From: Arcicella rigui
GTDB lineage: Bacteria > Bacteroidota > Bacteroidia > Cytophagales > Spirosomataceae
DNA: 64,000 bases
Reading direction: 5' to 3'
Assembly (NCBI RefSeq): GCF_034929435.1
Contig: NZ_JAYFUM010000003.1
Coordinates: forward strand, 1-64,000
The notes under the pieces were generated by a model. That model worked only from the letters and a program-made list of their open reading frames with translations, had not been told where the DNA came from and did no database searches. The stretch's first letter is position 1. Every line of letters begins with the position of its first letter. A program made the translations under genes and the position numbers. This document shows positions 16,663 to 25,822 of the stretch, piece by piece.

Positions 16663-16830
16663 TTTCGGATTTCGGTCTTCAGATTTCGGCTTTCATTTTT
16701 ATTGATAGCTAATAATTTCTTTCGGTGAAGTACAAAAATAAAGATGACATCCGAAAGCCGAAATCTGAAATCCCAAATTCAAAATCAATCCGATAGCCGA
16801 CGACCGAAATCCGAAATCCCACATCCCAAA
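16661..16830. repeat. TTTCGGAT/ATCCGAAA inverted word repeat
   Basis: The left arm 16661-16698 (GATTTCGGATTTCGG, AGATTTCGGCTTTC) is complementary to the right arm 16747-16832 (CATCCGAAAGCCGAAATC, GACCGAAATCCGAAATCCC). It fills the gap between convergent genes; the regulator's stop and the FAD enzyme's stop lie at its edges. Confidence 0.85.
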
Positions 16831-17931
16831 TCAAATCACTTTCCCATGCGTAGCCCTAATAATCATTCCCAAGGCAGGTTTGAAGTTCTTTAAGCTCAAC
16901 AAAGCAATTTCAGAAAGTACTTCATTCCCGAATAATTGCTGAACCGTTCTGCCGACCCAAAGTCTTTGAGCAAAGGTTTTTTGCCATGCTTTTTGATAAT
17001 TTTTTTCTAATTGCTCTCTGTCATTAAAGTACTTTAAAAGATGTTCAGATAAAATTTTCGCTCCATGAATCGCCATTGCCATACCGTTGCCACACAAAGG
17101 CGTAATCAAGCCCGCAGCGTCGCCAACCATTAAAATATGATTTTCGATAGTCGTTTTTGGAGCAAACGAAATTTCATTAATTACTTCTGGTTTGTCGTAA
17201 AGAAATTCAGATTCCGTAAATATCTTTTTAAGATGAGGATTTTTCCAGAGAATGTTTTTCTCCATTTCGGCAATTGTACCGTGTTGGCGGAGGTTTTCAC
17301 GGGTTGTTAAATAACAAAGACAATACTTGTCGCCTTCGATGGCAGAAATCCCACAATAGCCATTTTTGAAATTATGTAGGGCAATTAAATCTTTCGGAAA
17401 ATCGGTTTTAATATGATACTTTACACCAATGTAAGGACTTCTTTTTCCGAAAAAATCACGCTTTAAAGTAACATCTAATTTCGTTCTTTTTCCATAAGAA
17501 CCAATTACATAGCGAGCTTCAAAATTGTTAGTACTGGTACTTACGGTGAAATGATTATCCTGAAATTCAACATTTTCAACGCTCTTTTCTAATAAAAATT
17601 CGACGCCAGCTTTTTGGGCTAATTGATACAAAATTTCATCAAATGTGTAGCGACTGATACCAAAACCTCCTAAGTCAAGTTGGGTTTCAAGTACTTTGCC
17701 CGAAGGTGAAGTAAATTGAAAACGGGAAATTTCTTTATAATTTAGCAGACTGAAATCAACACCCAATGACGCTAAAAATGGTCGGGTTTCGTTGGAAATG
17801 TATTCGCCACATACACGGTGGAAAGGATAGCTTTTCCTTTCAATCAATAATACTTTTTTGCCAGCTTTTGAAAGTAAAATACTATTGACGAGTCCAGCTA
17901 AACCGCCGCCAACAATGATGATGTCGTACAT
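16831..17931 (-). CDS. FAD-dependent oxidoreductase (geranylgeranyl-reductase-like)
   Basis: 366 aa flavoprotein of the p-hydroxybenzoate hydroxylase fold. N-terminal dinucleotide motif IIVGGGLAG (5-13), then FHRVCGEYIS (38-47), and the second FAD motif GDAAGLITPLCGNGMAMA in the last third. Relatives hydroxylate or reduce aromatic or isoprenoid substrates, and some occur in aryl-polyene or dialkylresorcinol (flexirubin-type) loci, but no such neighbours are present. The substrate is unassigned. It appears monocistronic. Confidence 0.8.
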   Translation of the reverse strand: MYDIIIVGGGLAGLVNSILLSKAGKKVLLIERKSYPFHRVCGEYISNETRPFLASLGVDFSLLNYKEISRFQFTSPSGKVLETQLDLGGFGISRYTFDEILYQLAQKAGVEFLLEKSVENVEFQDNHFTVSTSTNNFEARYVIGSYGKRTKLDVTLKRDFFGKRSPYIGVKYHIKTDFPKDLIALHNFKNGYCGISAIEGDKYCLCYLTTRENLRQHGTIAEMEKNILWKNPHLKKIFTESEFLYDKPEVINEISFAPKTTIENHILMVGDAAGLITPLCGNGMAMAIHGAKILSEHLLKYFNDREQLEKNYQKAWQKTFAQRLWVGRTVQQLFGNEVLSEIALLSLKNFKPALGMIIRATHGKVI

Positions 17932-17981
17932 AATTTTAGATTTTTTCCAATTAGCTCAGAACAATGTAGTAAATTTAACTT

Positions 17982-18320
17982 ATGAAACCAAGACTTTATC
18001 ACATCGTGAGTCCAGAGTGGTGGGCTGAATTTTCGGATTTAGATTATTATGAATCTGAAACCCTTGCCGTAGAAAAATTTATTCACCTTTCTACTTTTGG
18101 GCAAGTACAGGGTACGCTCAACAATTATTTTGTAGGCAAAGCTCATTTGTTGTTATTGCATCTTGACATTGATGCTTTGACGGCCGAAACTCGTTTTGAA
18201 GACGTTCCTCATGGCGGAACTTTTCCGCATTTATACGGCAGACTCAACAAAAGTGCCATTACAAAAGTTGAAGATTTGTACCCAAATCCAGACGGAACTT
18301 TTACTTTTCCTACTGAATAG
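17982..18320 (+). CDS. DUF952 family protein
   Basis: 112 aa cytoplasmic protein. The DUF952 hallmarks are FIHLSTFGQVQGTLNNYF (33-50) and FPHLYGRLNKSAI (81-93). The fold is related to ADP-ribosyltransferase-like domains, but no enzymatic activity is established. It is divergent from the FAD enzyme and followed by a terminator. Confidence 0.88.
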   Translation: MKPRLYHIVSPEWWAEFSDLDYYESETLAVEKFIHLSTFGQVQGTLNNYFVGKAHLLLLHLDIDALTAETRFEDVPHGGTFPHLYGRLNKSAITKVEDLYPNPDGTFTFPTE

Positions 18321-18344
18321 CACAAAATTCAATGGTAAGATTTC

Positions 18345-18382
18345 AGAAACCCCGTAAGTAATTTTTACTTCACGGGGTTTCT
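18345..18382 (+). terminator. Rho-independent terminator
   Basis: Stem AGAAACCCCGTAAGTA against TACTTCACGGGGTTTCT with a short loop and a following TTT run, between the DUF952 gene and mutS2. Confidence 0.8.
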
Positions 18383-18450
18383 TTAGTAATTAAACCTCAG
18401 AACTTTGTGCAATGTTTAGTGGTTTTATTGAAAGAAATTATTTTAAAAGC

Positions 18451-20895
18451 ATGTTATACCCACAAAATATAGAACAAAAATTAGGATTCGACCGCATCAG
18501 AGAACACTTGAACGAATTGTGTGTGAGTTCGCTGGGAAGAGCCTTTGTCAACAAAATCCGATTTGCAGATAATTACGATTTAATTCAAAAAATGATTCGG
18601 CAAGTAGCCGAAATGAAAGATATTTTGGCTTTTGAGCCTCAAGCTTTTCCTTCACAGAATTATCTTGACGTAAATCTTCAACTTTCAAAAGTGGCAATTG
18701 AAGGTGCTTTCTTGACGGAAGAAGAGTTTTTCGACCTCAAACTTTCGCTTAGAACCATCCAAGAGTGTTTGCGTTTTTTTGATAATAAAGAACCAGAAGC
18801 CTATCCGCAATTGAGAGAATTAGTCGGAACGGCTTTTTCGGCTGATTTGAATCTTCGTCAAATCTTGGATTCTTTAGACAAAGTAATCGACGACCGTGGT
18901 AAACTGAAAGACAATGCCAGTCCCGAATTACAAAGTATTCGTCGTAGAATTCAAAGTCAGGAATTAGACTTACGTAAAAAATTAGAAAGTATTCTGAAAA
19001 ATGCCCGTTCAAACGGCTGGGTTTCTGACGATTTTTCTTTGACTTTGCGTGGCGGAAGAATGGTAATTCCTATCGCTGCCGAACACAAACGTAAAATTAA
19101 AGGCTTCGTTCATGATGAATCTGATACTGGCAAAACTGTATTTTTAGAACCGACCGAAGTACTGGAAGCCAATAACGAAATCCGTGAATTAGAATCAGCC
19201 GAAAGACGTGAAATCATCAGAATTTTGATGGAACTCACCACGAGAGTACGTCCACACGTTCCCGTTTTGCGAAAAGCTTATACTTTTCTGGGCATCATAG
19301 ATTTTATCAGAGCAAAAGCTCGCTTGGCAATTGAAATCAATGGAGTAGCACCGCTCAGTTTGAATAGCCAAATCGTAGATTGGAAAAATGCGGTTCATCC
19401 TTTGTTGTTTCTTTCTTTCAAAAAACAAGGAAAAAAAGTACAGCCACTGACGATAAAATTGGATTCAGAACAAAGAATTTTATTGATTTCTGGTCCAAAT
19501 GCAGGAGGGAAGTCGGTAACATTAAAAACTTTGGGCTTGGTGCAATATATGTATCAGTGCGGTTTGTTAGTGCCAATGTCGGAGTATTCTACGATTGGAA
19601 TTTTCAGAAGTGTATTTATTGATATTGGCGATGAGCAAAGTTTGGAAAACGATTTAAGTACTTATTCATCGCACCTGACGAACATGAAGTACTTTTTGAT
19701 TAATTCGGATAGAAAAACTTTGTTTTTGATTGATGAATTTGGAACAGGTACAGAACCCACTTTGGGCGGGGCAATTGCCGAGAGTATTCTGGAAGATTTG
19801 AATCGTTCGGGAGCTTATGGAGCAATCAATACGCACTATACAAACCTCAAAACCTTTGCCGATAAAACAAAAGGATTGGTCAACGGAGCGATGCGTTACG
19901 ATGCCGAACACCTTGAGCCTTTGTATGAATTGGAAATCGGGAAGCCGGGAAGTTCTTTTGCGATAGAAATTGCTTATAAAATTGGTTTGCCAAAAGCAAT
20001 TATTGATAAATCAAAGCAAAAAATTGGTAATCAGCAAGTAAGTTTTGAAAAGCTTATCAAAGAATTAGAAATTGAAAAGAAAGTATTTGCGGATAAAAAC
20101 GTTGAAAATGCCCAAAAACAACGCAAACTTGACCAATTATTAGAGCAATACAACTCGTTGAAATCGTATTTAGAAACAGAAAAGAAAACGATTTTAAATA
20201 CTGCCAAAATCCAAGCGAAAGAATTAATTAAGAATACAAACCAAAAAATCGAAGCAACGATTAAGGAAATTCGTGAGCAAGGAGCGGAGAAACTGGCAAC
20301 CAAAGAAATCCGACAAGATTTAGTGGATTTTCAAGAAAGCTTAGTACTTGAAAAAGTAAATCCTGTTGCGAAAAAGCCAACACCAAAAGAGGAGAAAGAA
20401 AAAGAAGAGCGTGAAGAAATTGAAGTGATTTTAGGCGAAATTTCTGTGGGTTCTTTGGTCAGAATCAAAGGTCAGGAAGCTTTAGGAGAAGTATTGAGTT
20501 TGCGTGGAAAAGATGCCGAAATTGCCATTGGCGATTTGAAAACAACGGTAAAAATCAATCGTTTAGAAAAAATTTCTCGCAAAGAATACAAACAGAAAAT
20601 TTCATCAAGTACCAAAATTGTGGGCGTTGATATGAATGATAAATTGATGAATTTTTCATTCAATCTTGACTTACGTGGAAAACGTGGCGAAGAAGCTTTG
20701 GTAGAAGTAGATAGGTTTATGAATGACGCCATCATGGTTGGTTATGATGAACTTAGAATTGTTCACGGAAAAGGTGATGGAATTTTGAGAAATCTCATTC
20801 GTCAGCATCTTAGAGGCTATAAGCAAGTTGCCAGCACACAAGATGAACACGCAGATAGAGGAGGAGCGGGGGTTACTTTGGTGAGTATGCGATAA
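18451..20895 (+). CDS. mutS2: MutS2 family ATPase/endonuclease
   Basis: About 814 aa from ATG at 18451 (MLYPQNIEQKLGFD, the usual family start); an in-frame ATG at 18412 would add 13 residues. The order is MutS core and clamp-like helices (about 1-320), ATPase domain with Walker A SGPNAGGKSVTLKT near 347-360 and Walker B LFLIDEFGTGTEPT, a long charged coiled coil (about 500-620), then a C-terminal Smr nuclease domain (LDLRGKRGEEA, HGKGDGILR). MutS2 suppresses homologous recombination or rescues collided ribosomes in different bacteria; it is not a mismatch repair protein. The mismatch-binding N-terminal domain of MutS1 is absent, as expected. Confidence 0.96.
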   Translation: MLYPQNIEQKLGFDRIREHLNELCVSSLGRAFVNKIRFADNYDLIQKMIRQVAEMKDILAFEPQAFPSQNYLDVNLQLSKVAIEGAFLTEEEFFDLKLSLRTIQECLRFFDNKEPEAYPQLRELVGTAFSADLNLRQILDSLDKVIDDRGKLKDNASPELQSIRRRIQSQELDLRKKLESILKNARSNGWVSDDFSLTLRGGRMVIPIAAEHKRKIKGFVHDESDTGKTVFLEPTEVLEANNEIRELESAERREIIRILMELTTRVRPHVPVLRKAYTFLGIIDFIRAKARLAIEINGVAPLSLNSQIVDWKNAVHPLLFLSFKKQGKKVQPLTIKLDSEQRILLISGPNAGGKSVTLKTLGLVQYMYQCGLLVPMSEYSTIGIFRSVFIDIGDEQSLENDLSTYSSHLTNMKYFLINSDRKTLFLIDEFGTGTEPTLGGAIAESILEDLNRSGAYGAINTHYTNLKTFADKTKGLVNGAMRYDAEHLEPLYELEIGKPGSSFAIEIAYKIGLPKAIIDKSKQKIGNQQVSFEKLIKELEIEKKVFADKNVENAQKQRKLDQLLEQYNSLKSYLETEKKTILNTAKIQAKELIKNTNQKIEATIKEIREQGAEKLATKEIRQDLVDFQESLVLEKVNPVAKKPTPKEEKEKEEREEIEVILGEISVGSLVRIKGQEALGEVLSLRGKDAEIAIGDLKTTVKINRLEKISRKEYKQKISSSTKIVGVDMNDKLMNFSFNLDLRGKRGEEALVEVDRFMNDAIMVGYDELRIVHGKGDGILRNLIRQHLRGYKQVASTQDEHADRGGAGVTLVSMR

Positions 20896-20986
20896 TAGAA
20901 TTATGAATTATTAGATATGAATTATGTCTTTAAGGTTCTAAAAATTAGTTGTTTAGCTATATTATAGTTTACTTTTATCTTTTCGC

Positions 20987-21031
20987 ATTGATAAGATTTG
21001 ACAAATTTTAAATTTGCCAAATCTTATCAAT
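20987..21031 (+). terminator. Bidirectional long-stem terminator
   Basis: A 21 bp stem with one mismatch (ATTGATAAGATTTG and complement) and a 3 nt loop lies between convergent mutS2 and the TPR lipoprotein gene. The core word TTTGACAAATTT recurs in terminators at 47618 and 53291. Confidence 0.8.
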
Positions 21032-21036
21032 AGCAT

Positions 21037-21768
21037 TTATTTACAAAAAGCCTTAATTGCTTCTTTGGCATCAGGATAGCCTAATCGGTTTGCCATTTTG
21101 AAACTCAGGCAACTATCATCTGATTGACCTTTTTTCTGCTGAACAATTCCCAACGCATAATATGCCTTTCCAAATTGCTGGTCGGCTTTCACGGCTGCCA
21201 TAAAATCTGATTCTGCACGAGCTAATTCACCCAACTGGAAGTAAATATTACCACGGTTGTACAATGCGTTTGTTTCATTGGGATTTAGCTTAATGGCTTT
21301 GTCGAAATCGACAATTGCTTCCTCTGTTTTTTGTAAAGCCGCCAAAATAATTCCTCTTTTTACATACAACTCAGCCGTATCGGGTTGCATCGAAATAGCT
21401 TTTGAACAATCTTGAAACGCTCCTTCCCAATCAGATTTTTCCATTTTTACCGAGGCACGGTTGAAGTAAGGTTGATAGTTGTTTGGGTCGAGTTTGATTG
21501 CCTGTTCGTAATCCAAAAGAGCGTTTGTGTAATCTTTCAATTCAAAATTTGCTGCTCCACGCATATTGAAGGCTTTGGCATTTTCAGGGTCTTTGTCGAT
21601 GGCTTGATTCAAAAATTCAACTGCTTCTTTGGCTTTTCCTTGTTTTAATTGTTCCTTAGCTTTTTCAATAAAAGCGTCTGAAGAACCCGTACAAGCCGTC
21701 AGAAATCCCAAAAATGAGGCTAAAACCAAAAAATGATTAATTTTTTTTAAAATATTTTTAACTGTCAT
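21037..21768 (-). CDS. TPR-repeat lipoprotein
   Basis: 243 aa. Signal peptide with lipobox LTAC (Cys26), then about five and a half tetratricopeptide repeats from residue 35 to 225, with clear units such as AKAFNMRGAANFELKDYTNA and ALYNRGNIYFQLGELARAES. It is probably a periplasm-facing scaffold anchored in the outer membrane; the partner is unknown. Confidence 0.88.
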   Translation of the reverse strand: MTVKNILKKINHFLVLASFLGFLTACTGSSDAFIEKAKEQLKQGKAKEAVEFLNQAIDKDPENAKAFNMRGAANFELKDYTNALLDYEQAIKLDPNNYQPYFNRASVKMEKSDWEGAFQDCSKAISMQPDTAELYVKRGIILAALQKTEEAIVDFDKAIKLNPNETNALYNRGNIYFQLGELARAESDFMAAVKADQQFGKAYYALGIVQQKKGQSDDSCLSFKMANRLGYPDAKEAIKAFCK

Positions 21769-21868
21769 AATATTATTTAATTAACTGTAAATCAAAAGGT
21801 CACCCCTCAAATTTTGCTGTTTTTGTGAATTATTGAAGAAAAACTTTCCTCAAAGTTGCGGTGAAGGT

Positions 21869-21899
21869 TTTGAAAAAACAACAAAATCTGCCATCTTTG
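21869..21899 (+). promoter_or_regulatory. Promoter of the SRP RNA
   Basis: A -33 TTTG (21869-21872), a 19 bp spacer and a -7 element CATCTTTG (21892-21899; 7 of 8 to TAnnTTTG) end 4 bp before the predicted 5' end of the RNA. This is the only site in the window where both elements and the start point agree. Confidence 0.7.
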
Positions 21900-21903
21900 T
21901 GTC

Positions 21904-21988
21904 GGCAAATTACCAGCTCCCTCCGAATCCCCCAGGTCTTGACCGAAGCAAGGGTAGGCAGGTTGTAGCGGTGAATTTGCCTTTTTTT
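21904..21988 (+). ncRNA. ffs: Signal recognition particle RNA (4.5S type)
   Basis: RNA component of SRP, which binds Ffh and guides co-translational targeting to the inner membrane. The 5' GGCAAATT (21904-21911) pairs with AATTTGCC (21974-21981); ACC and AGCT pair with GGT and GTAGC. The apical part carries the conserved Ffh-binding segment CCAGGTCTTGACCGAAGCA (21932-21950), followed by GGGTAGGCAGG, which match the CAGGUC...GAAGCA loop of bacterial 4.5S RNA with a CUUG-type tetraloop. A T7 run at 21982-21988 forms the terminator with the closing stem. Exact ends are inferred from structure and promoter. Confidence 0.88.
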
Positions 21989-22110
21989 GTTTTATAACGT
22001 TTCATCTCAATTTTTCCTTCATCAAATTTTCAAATCATTAAAGAAACATTAACTGTTCTATACTGTTATATTTTTTTAAATAATTTCTCTGCTTTGTCAA
22101 ATGCTTTTCC

Positions 22111-22118
22111 TAATTTTG
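22111..22118 (+). promoter_or_regulatory. Candidate -7 element for transaldolase
   Basis: TAATTTTG matches TAnnTTTG and lies 82 bp before the transaldolase start. The nearest TTTG upstream (22093) is at 14 bp rather than 19 bp spacing. Confidence 0.35.
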
Positions 22119-22199
22119 CAACGAAGTATTATTAATTGATAAAATACTTTGATTGACAACATAGCTCATTCTTGTTATATTTCTCAAAAAACAAATCAC

Positions 22200-22856
22200 A
22201 TGAAATTTTTTATTGACACAGCCAATCTCAAAGAAATCCAAGAAGCTCAGGATTTAGGCGTATTAGACGGAGTAACTACCAACCCATCTTTGATGGCGAA
22301 AGAAGGCATCAGCGGAAAAAACAACGTACTTAAACATTACAAAGCCATTTGTGATATTGTTGAAGGCGATGTTTCTGCTGAAGTAATCGCTACGGATTTT
22401 GAAGGAATGATTCGTGAAGGTGAAGAATTAGCTGAATTAGATGAGAAAATCGTTGTGAAAATCCCAATGATTAAAGACGGCGTGAAAGCTTTGAAATACT
22501 TCTCTGAAAAAGGTATTAAAACAAACTGTACTTTAATTTTCTCGGCTGGACAAGCATTATTAGCAGCAAAAGCTGGTGCTTCTTATGTTTCTCCATTCAT
22601 TGGTCGTTTAGATGATATTTCATTTGATGGTATCCAATTAATCGAGCAAATCCGTACTATTTATGATAACTATGGTTTTGATACTGAAATCTTAGCGGCT
22701 TCGGTTCGTAACCCAATTCATATTATCAGATGTGCTGAAATCGGTGCAGACGTAATGACTGGTCCACTTTCTGCCATGTTAGCTTTATTGAATCACCCAT
22801 TAACGGATAGCGGTTTGGCGAAATTCTTAGCTGACCATGCTAAGACGAATGCTTAA
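22200..22856 (+). CDS. Short-form transaldolase (TalC/fructose-6-phosphate aldolase family)
   Basis: 218 aa from ATG at 22200; the ORF extends further 5' but MKFFIDTANLKEIQEA is the conserved start. Schiff-base lysine in IVVKIPM (near 86), TTNPSL near 26-31 and TNCTLIFS near 108. It transfers dihydroxyacetone units between sugar phosphates in the non-oxidative pentose phosphate pathway, though the family also includes true fructose-6-phosphate aldolases and sequence alone does not decide. A strong terminator follows. Confidence 0.93.
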   Translation: MKFFIDTANLKEIQEAQDLGVLDGVTTNPSLMAKEGISGKNNVLKHYKAICDIVEGDVSAEVIATDFEGMIREGEELAELDEKIVVKIPMIKDGVKALKYFSEKGIKTNCTLIFSAGQALLAAKAGASYVSPFIGRLDDISFDGIQLIEQIRTIYDNYGFDTEILAASVRNPIHIIRCAEIGADVMTGPLSAMLALLNHPLTDSGLAKFLADHAKTNA

Positions 22857-22857
22857 A

Positions 22858-23078
22858 TAGCTTTCGGATTTCGGTTGTCGGCATTCGGATTTTAAATTTT
22901 GGTGTAAACAGCAATAAAGATAAAAGCTCTTCAAACATTAAAGTTTGAAGAGCTTTTTTTTGGAGAATTTGAACATCGAATACTGGCAATTAAGTTTTGA
23001 GTATTTTGAGGTTGAAATTTTGAAATCCAAATAGCCAATCTGAAATCCGACGACCGAAATCCGAAATCCAACATCCAA
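22858..23078. repeat. TTTCGG / CCGAAATCC inverted word repeat
   Basis: The left arm 22860-22892 (CTTTCGGATTTCGG, TTGTCGGCATTCGG) is complementary to the right arm 23038-23068 (AATCTGAAATCCGACGACC, GAAATCCGAAATCC). It brackets the transaldolase terminator in a convergent gap and uses the same word set as 16661-16830. Confidence 0.8.
22922..22957 (+). terminator. Rho-independent terminator
   Basis: A perfect 15 bp stem (AAAAGCTCTTCAAAC) with a 6 nt loop and a T8 run follows the transaldolase. Confidence 0.92.
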
Positions 23079-23080
23079 AA

Positions 23081-25498
23081 TCAATTTATCGGTACAACCA
23101 CCTTCACACTCACATTTCGCCCCATATTAAAAACGCCCTGTCTGCCAGTACTCAGGTTTGTATCTAAATACTTCAATCTACTTTGGTGGCTTTGATAAGC
23201 TTTGTCTAACACATTATTGACATTCAGATAAAGGGAAAATAAAGCCTGTTTTTTTCGATTAGTGACCGTTGCACCAGTACCGATATTCAAGAGTGAATAT
23301 GCAGGCGTAAAAGTTTCGGTATTGTATGCCAACAGTACTTTATTTTGTTGTTGGTTATGTTCCAATTCTAAAGTCAAATAAGCATTTCTGAGATTTTTCC
23401 CCCAAGTATCTTTAGTCAATTTTAGGGTAGTCAACCAGCGAGGCGGAGGCATAAAAGGAAGATATTTCGCTGAATCGTTTTTCGCTGAAAGATTTACACC
23501 ATTGACGAGCGAATAACTTTCAGTGATACTCAACCAACGAGCAGACATGGGATTGAAAGTAAGTACTGCCTCCATGCCCAAAAGCCTTGCGTTTCCTTGC
23601 TGATAACGAAAAGCAGGGACTCCATTGATGATAGAATCTTGCCCAGCCCCTGTTTGCACACGCTCAGAGAAAGTATAATTTTGAATGCGATTACTGAAAA
23701 AATTAACATCAGCATACCAAGAAGTATTTTCATAAGTAAAACCCAAATCATTCTGCAAAGAAACTTCTGATTGCTGATTAATATTCCCGATTTCGTAGCG
23801 GAAAGTACCAGCGTGTTCGCCATTGGATGAAATTTCTGGAACGGAAGGTGCTCGAAAACCACGAGCAAGATTTGTTTTTACAGAAAGTAAATCATTGATT
23901 TTATAAACCGCCCCAAAACTTCCCGTAATATTTTTGAAGTTCTTCTCAAAACCTGAAAAACGTTCAGTAGTATTGCTCGAAGGTGACGTTTGGAATTTCC
24001 CCTCTGAATCAATGTATAATTTTTCGATATTAAGCTGACGAATGTCAAAACGCAAACCACCGCTGAGGATAAGTTTATCTATTTTCTTTTTTGTAAAAAC
24101 AAAAATTCCATTATCAAGTAAATTGAAGTTCGGATAAAGTGTTTCATTGCCACGATTATTCATTTTTTGAAGCATTCCATTTGTGCCAATGGTTGTTTCA
24201 AAATTGTTTTTTTCTGGAAAATTAAAGCGGGTATCATAATAAAGTGTTTCTAAAAAAAAGTATAAATCAGCCTGAAAAGGTTTGAAAATATTTCCATACT
24301 CTTTCCGTCTGTTTTGAGAATAAGCAAGGTTGAAACTCAAAGTACTTTTACCCAAATTCAAATAATTATTCCATGAAATTTTGTAGTTTTCTAACTGCTG
24401 TGAGTTTGAAGGATTGATAGTTGGATTTTCTAAGGCTTCTTTTGAAACTTGTTGTTTAACTACTTTTCCGTTCAATAAAGCACTTTGTGTAAAATTACCG
24501 AAGACATCTCTTGTGCCATCAATGATATTGATGTTTTGTCCAAATTTTGAAAAGTACAAACGAGAATATCCCCATTTTTTATTCAGTCCAATCATGCCAG
24601 AATAATCCAATTCATTAAAGGCTGAACCATTTACTAAGCCATCGTAAGGATTTTGATAATTGCCAGCATTTTTGTGGCTCAAACGTCCAGTCCAAATAAA
24701 GCCATTTGTATTACCGCCCAAATTGGCTGAAATTCCCTGTAAAGTATTATTTGATTGAAAATTATACAAAATACTCCCTCTGATTTTCCCTTCTTCGGTA
24801 GGCGTTGGTGAAATCACTGAAATAACCCCACCCAGACCATCAGAGCCATACATCAATGAGCCAGCTCCACGAATGATTTCATAGCGTTCAATCGAAAACT
24901 CGTCGATGTGCAAACTGTGTTCTTCGCCCCATTGATTATCTTCTTGTCGAACGCCATCGTGTACGGTAATTACTCGGTTAAAGCCCAAGCCTCTGATAAT
25001 AGGTTTTGAAAGCGTTGGCCCAGTCATAATTTGCGATACACCCGGCAGTTTTACGATAGCATCTACCAAATTTGTAGAAGCACTTTGTAGCCATTGCGTT
25101 CGAGAAAGTGCCGCAATAGGAACAGGACTTTCTTTGACTAAGGTTTTTACTCCCGCACCCGTCACTACCACTTCTTCGAGCGAAGTAGCCGCATTATCCA
25201 TGATAAAATGTTGGATAGTTTCGCCAGCAATGGCAATTTTTTGAGTAAGGGTTTTATGAGAAACATAACTGATTTGTACCGTAAATGTGCCTTTGGGAAG
25301 GTTTTTGAGATGAAAATCCCCATTTACATTCGTACTTGTACCAGTTCTCAGTTCGGCTATATAAATGTTTGCTCCAATAACGGCTTCATTGTTTTCACGA
25401 TGAAGTACTCGTCCTTTCAAGCTATTTTGTGCATGACTAATTCTACCAACAAGTAACATCCCGAGAATACTTGTGAATAAGTAAATTTTTGTCTTCAT
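23081..25498 (-). CDS. TonB-dependent outer-membrane receptor
   Basis: 805 aa outer-membrane receptor. Signal peptide ending near SHAQ (21-24), a carboxypeptidase-D-like domain (about 27-100, GRVLHRENNEAVIGANIYI), the plug with LEEVVVTGAG and LPGVSQIMTGPTLSKPIIRG, and a 22-strand-type barrel ending VSVKVVVPIN. The plug segment NQWGEEHSLHIDEFSIER resembles receptors of the ZnuD and related metal or haem type, so a metal chelate is a possible ligand, but this is weak. No Fur- or Zur-like operator was recognised. It appears monocistronic. Confidence 0.9.
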   Translation of the reverse strand: MKTKIYLFTSILGMLLVGRISHAQNSLKGRVLHRENNEAVIGANIYIAELRTGTSTNVNGDFHLKNLPKGTFTVQISYVSHKTLTQKIAIAGETIQHFIMDNAATSLEEVVVTGAGVKTLVKESPVPIAALSRTQWLQSASTNLVDAIVKLPGVSQIMTGPTLSKPIIRGLGFNRVITVHDGVRQEDNQWGEEHSLHIDEFSIERYEIIRGAGSLMYGSDGLGGVISVISPTPTEEGKIRGSILYNFQSNNTLQGISANLGGNTNGFIWTGRLSHKNAGNYQNPYDGLVNGSAFNELDYSGMIGLNKKWGYSRLYFSKFGQNINIIDGTRDVFGNFTQSALLNGKVVKQQVSKEALENPTINPSNSQQLENYKISWNNYLNLGKSTLSFNLAYSQNRRKEYGNIFKPFQADLYFFLETLYYDTRFNFPEKNNFETTIGTNGMLQKMNNRGNETLYPNFNLLDNGIFVFTKKKIDKLILSGGLRFDIRQLNIEKLYIDSEGKFQTSPSSNTTERFSGFEKNFKNITGSFGAVYKINDLLSVKTNLARGFRAPSVPEISSNGEHAGTFRYEIGNINQQSEVSLQNDLGFTYENTSWYADVNFFSNRIQNYTFSERVQTGAGQDSIINGVPAFRYQQGNARLLGMEAVLTFNPMSARWLSITESYSLVNGVNLSAKNDSAKYLPFMPPPRWLTTLKLTKDTWGKNLRNAYLTLELEHNQQQNKVLLAYNTETFTPAYSLLNIGTGATVTNRKKQALFSLYLNVNNVLDKAYQSHQSRLKYLDTNLSTGRQGVFNMGRNVSVKVVVPIN

Positions 25499-25822
25499 AA
25501 TATTATTCTAATTTAAAATTTAGGTTTATCTAAAAATTAAACAAATATAGAGCAAAATATTTAATGAGGCGTATATAATACTTTAAATTTTTCGGCAAGA
25601 TTATTGTTTGTGAATCAACTCCAAAGAGCTGTGAAGAGAAGAAAAAAACTTGGAATGGAAAGAGATTTCGGTAAGAGTGTAGAATAAAAAATTGTTATTC
25701 TTAATCCAAGGGCATATTTTTACAGTTTTTAGGGCTCGAATTTTTATACTAAAGCCGACAAAGAAATTCTTAATTTTATCAATTTGTCAGTATATTTGAA
25801 TAAATAACTTACTTAATTAAAA
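25499..25822. other. Divergent intergenic region with ftsE -7 element
   Basis: 324 bp between the TonB receptor and ftsE. TATATTTG (25791-25798) matches the -7 consensus and lies 25 bp before the ftsE start. No gene or RNA was recognised in the remainder. Confidence 0.45.
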
